Assembly (NCBI GenBank): GCA_003228495.1
Contig: QIDY01000213.1
Span: 1-6,546 of the forward strand
Source: Nitrospirota bacterium
GTDB lineage: Bacteria; Nitrospirota; Nitrospiria; Nitrospirales; UBA8639
Length of the DNA: 6,546 bases
Reading direction: 5' to 3'
Shown in pieces: positions 5,244 through 6,546 of this stretch (its first letter is position 1; each line of letters opens with the position of its first letter). Below the pieces are notes generated by a model. It ran no database searches. It was given only the letters and a program-made list of their open reading frames with translations, and had not been told where the DNA came from. A program made the position numbers and the translations under genes.

Positions 5244-6182
5244 CTATAATCTTTCTCTCGCAGGGGGAGCGAGAAGGTCCTGATCAGGTCCAAGCGGTAC
5301 AATGCCCGTGGGATTTATGTCATCATGCGTCATGTAGTAGTGGCGTTTGATGTGATCGAAATTGACAGTGTCGGCGATTCCCTTTTGCTGATACAGGTCT
5401 TTTAGGTACCCAAAGAGATTGGGATAATCCACGATACGACGAAGATTGCATTTAAAATGTCCATGATAGACTGCATCAAACCGGATTAAGGTCACGAAGA
5501 ACCGCCAATCGGTCTCAACGATACGGTTGCCAAACAGATACAGCTGAGTGGAGAGTCGTATCTCCATGTGGTCCAGCGCATCGAAGAGCTTTCTCACCGC
5601 TTGTTCATAGGCGATTTGGGATGTCGCAAACCCCGCGCGATACACACCATTATTCACGTTCTCATAAATGAGCGCGTTCAGTTCATCAATCTCCTGCTGC
5701 AGATCTTTTGGATACAAGTCAATTGGGCTTTCGGTGAATCGATGGAATGCCTGATTAAACATGCGCATAATATCGTCATCGGAGTTATTGACAATTCTGT
5801 GTGTTTCAGAGTCCCACAACACCGGCACAGTCACACGCGATTGAAAATGAGGGTGGGTTGCGACGTAGGCCTCGCTCAGAAACTGAAATCCATTGACCGA
5901 ATCTGTGGTATGCCCTGGCCCATTTCGAAAAGCCCATCCTCGGTCATCACGAATAGGATCTACCACGGTCATCCCCACAGCATTTTCGAGTCCTTTGATT
6001 GTTCGAGCAATAATCGTTCGATGCGCCCATGGACAAGCCAATGAAACATAAAGATGATAGCGTCCTTTGGTGGCGGGATAGCCGGAGCTCCCATCATCTG
6101 TCACCCAATCACGAAATTCGTCTTCTTGACGATCATATTGACCATCTGATGTTTGTTCATTGGGAAATTGGGCTTGCATCAT
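5244..6182 (-). CDS. Glutathionyl-hydroquinone reductase (YqjG/ECM4, Xi-class GST)
   Basis: This enzyme reduces glutathionyl-hydroquinones to hydroquinones, using glutathione and a catalytic cysteine, in quinone detoxification or recycling. The 312-residue product matches E. coli YqjG (328 aa) nearly end to end. The thioredoxin-like part carries YHLYVSLACPWAHR with catalytic Cys50. NNGVYRAGFATSQ holds Tyr181, equivalent to the conserved active-site tyrosine, and VNFDHIKRHYY near the C-terminus holds the second tyrosine region, followed by NPTGIVPLGP. The N-terminus is shorter than in YqjG. The chosen ATG (6182) overlaps the pirin stop as ATGA, and the next codon (6179) is also ATG. A TTG at 6206 is in frame but would add eight residues encoded inside pirin. 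The SD is weak, which fits translational coupling to pirin. Regulation is not visible, since the operon promoter lies beyond the right edge. Confidence 0.95.
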   Translation of the reverse strand: MMQAQFPNEQTSDGQYDRQEDEFRDWVTDDGSSGYPATKGRYHLYVSLACPWAHRTIIARTIKGLENAVGMTVVDPIRDDRGWAFRNGPGHTTDSVNGFQFLSEAYVATHPHFQSRVTVPVLWDSETHRIVNNSDDDIMRMFNQAFHRFTESPIDLYPKDLQQEIDELNALIYENVNNGVYRAGFATSQIAYEQAVRKLFDALDHMEIRLSTQLYLFGNRIVETDWRFFVTLIRFDAVYHGHFKCNLRRIVDYPNLFGYLKDLYQQKGIADTVNFDHIKRHYYMTHDDINPTGIVPLGPDQDLLAPPARERL

Positions 6183-6546
6183 AATGACGCCTGTTCTTCT
6201 TGCCAAATGAACGTCCCTTGCTTCAAATCCAATAATGCCTGTTCAATTTCGTCTTTAGTATTCATGACAAAGGGCCCATATCGGGCAATCGGTTCACCCA
6301 AAGGCTGGGCGGAAATAAGTAACAATCGGACCGCTTTCTCGCCTGTCACGATCTTCACCAAATCCCCGTCCTCCCCCCACACAACCAGTTTGGTTTGTGC
6401 GATCAATTTTTGTGATCCTTCTTCATCCTCTACAAATGCCCCTTTTCCTTCAAATACATAGGCAAAGGCCGTGTGTCCTTGAGGAACGGATTGTGTAAAG
6501 GAACGACCAGGAGGAATGAACACATCCAGATAGGTCGGATTGGCCG
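6179..6546 (-). CDS. Pirin family protein, C-terminal part (5' end beyond window)
   Basis: The frame is open to the right edge and about 121 residues are visible, roughly the C-terminal 40 percent of a typical pirin (280-300 aa). It begins at the cupin repeat entry NPTYLDVFIPPG, then QGHTAFAYVFEGKG, and ends in the family signature LGEPIARYGPFVMNTKDEIEQA followed by a short tail. Pirins are bicupins. The N-terminal cupin holds the iron and is not visible, so catalytic competence cannot be judged. Some members have quercetinase activity, others are redox-sensitive regulators or have no known substrate. The stop TGA (6179-6181) overlaps the ATG of the hydroquinone reductase. E. coli has a related neighbourhood with yqjG near the pirin-like yhaK, which supports a shared role in the response to aromatic or quinone stress. 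A GTG at 6521-6523 is not the true start, because conserved sequence continues upstream. Confidence 0.92.
   Translation of the reverse strand, partial: ANPTYLDVFIPPGRSFTQSVPQGHTAFAYVFEGKGAFVEDEEGSQKLIAQTKLVVWGEDGDLVKIVTGEKAVRLLLISAQPLGEPIARYGPFVMNTKDEIEQALLDLKQGTFIWQEEQASL

Noticed and set aside
6183..6206. Upstream TTG start of the hydroquinone reductase
   Set aside because: It lies within pirin, adds eight residues without family support, and the ATGA-overlapping ATG gives a more usual coupled start.

Overview
The window looks like a chromosomal stretch of a Gram-negative bacterium with roughly balanced base composition and strong Shine-Dalgarno (SD) sites. The gene style (a receiver domain fused directly to a histidine kinase, a stand-alone CBS-pair protein, a class I fumarase and a glutathione-linked reductase) would fit Nitrospirota or a proteobacterium. 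This is a guess from family resemblance; no rRNA or other marker gene is present to settle it.

Layout. Bases 1-601 contain no convincing long gene. They hold a GC-rich fold-prone segment, a strong terminator-like hairpin on the + strand (244-287), a perfect 9-bp stem-loop (306-329) and a 25-codon ORF with a very strong SD (383-460). A stand-alone CBS-domain protein follows on the + strand (602-1045), then a possible 18-codon ORF whose SD lies in an inverted repeat (1123-1179). Everything further right is on the - strand. From the left these are a REC-histidine kinase protein (1284-2483), a 435-bp intergenic region rich in inverted repeats, a fused class I fumarate hydratase (2919-4580), an NTF2/SnoaL-like small protein (4842-5189), a glutathionyl-hydroquinone reductase (5244-6182) and the C-terminal part of a pirin (6179 to the right edge).

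How the genes may work together. Pirin and the glutathionyl-hydroquinone reductase overlap at an ATGA junction, and the NTF2-like gene follows 54 bp later with its own SD. The three probably form one operon, and its first two products point to handling of quinones or aromatic electrophiles. Fumarase (TCA cycle) lies 261 bp downstream and may have its own promoter. The kinase gene is preceded by a CRP/FNR-like palindrome, a candidate sigma70 promoter and a 15-bp perfect palindrome next to its SD, so it may be under local control. The CBS gene and the kinase gene converge across a 238-bp gap.

Most of the window is ordinary housekeeping and accessory metabolism. I see no phage, CRISPR, toxin-antitoxin or defence locus. 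The points most worth a second look are the non-coding architecture at 1-600 and 2484-2918, the sensorless REC-kinase, and the coupled pirin/hydroquinone-reductase pair.
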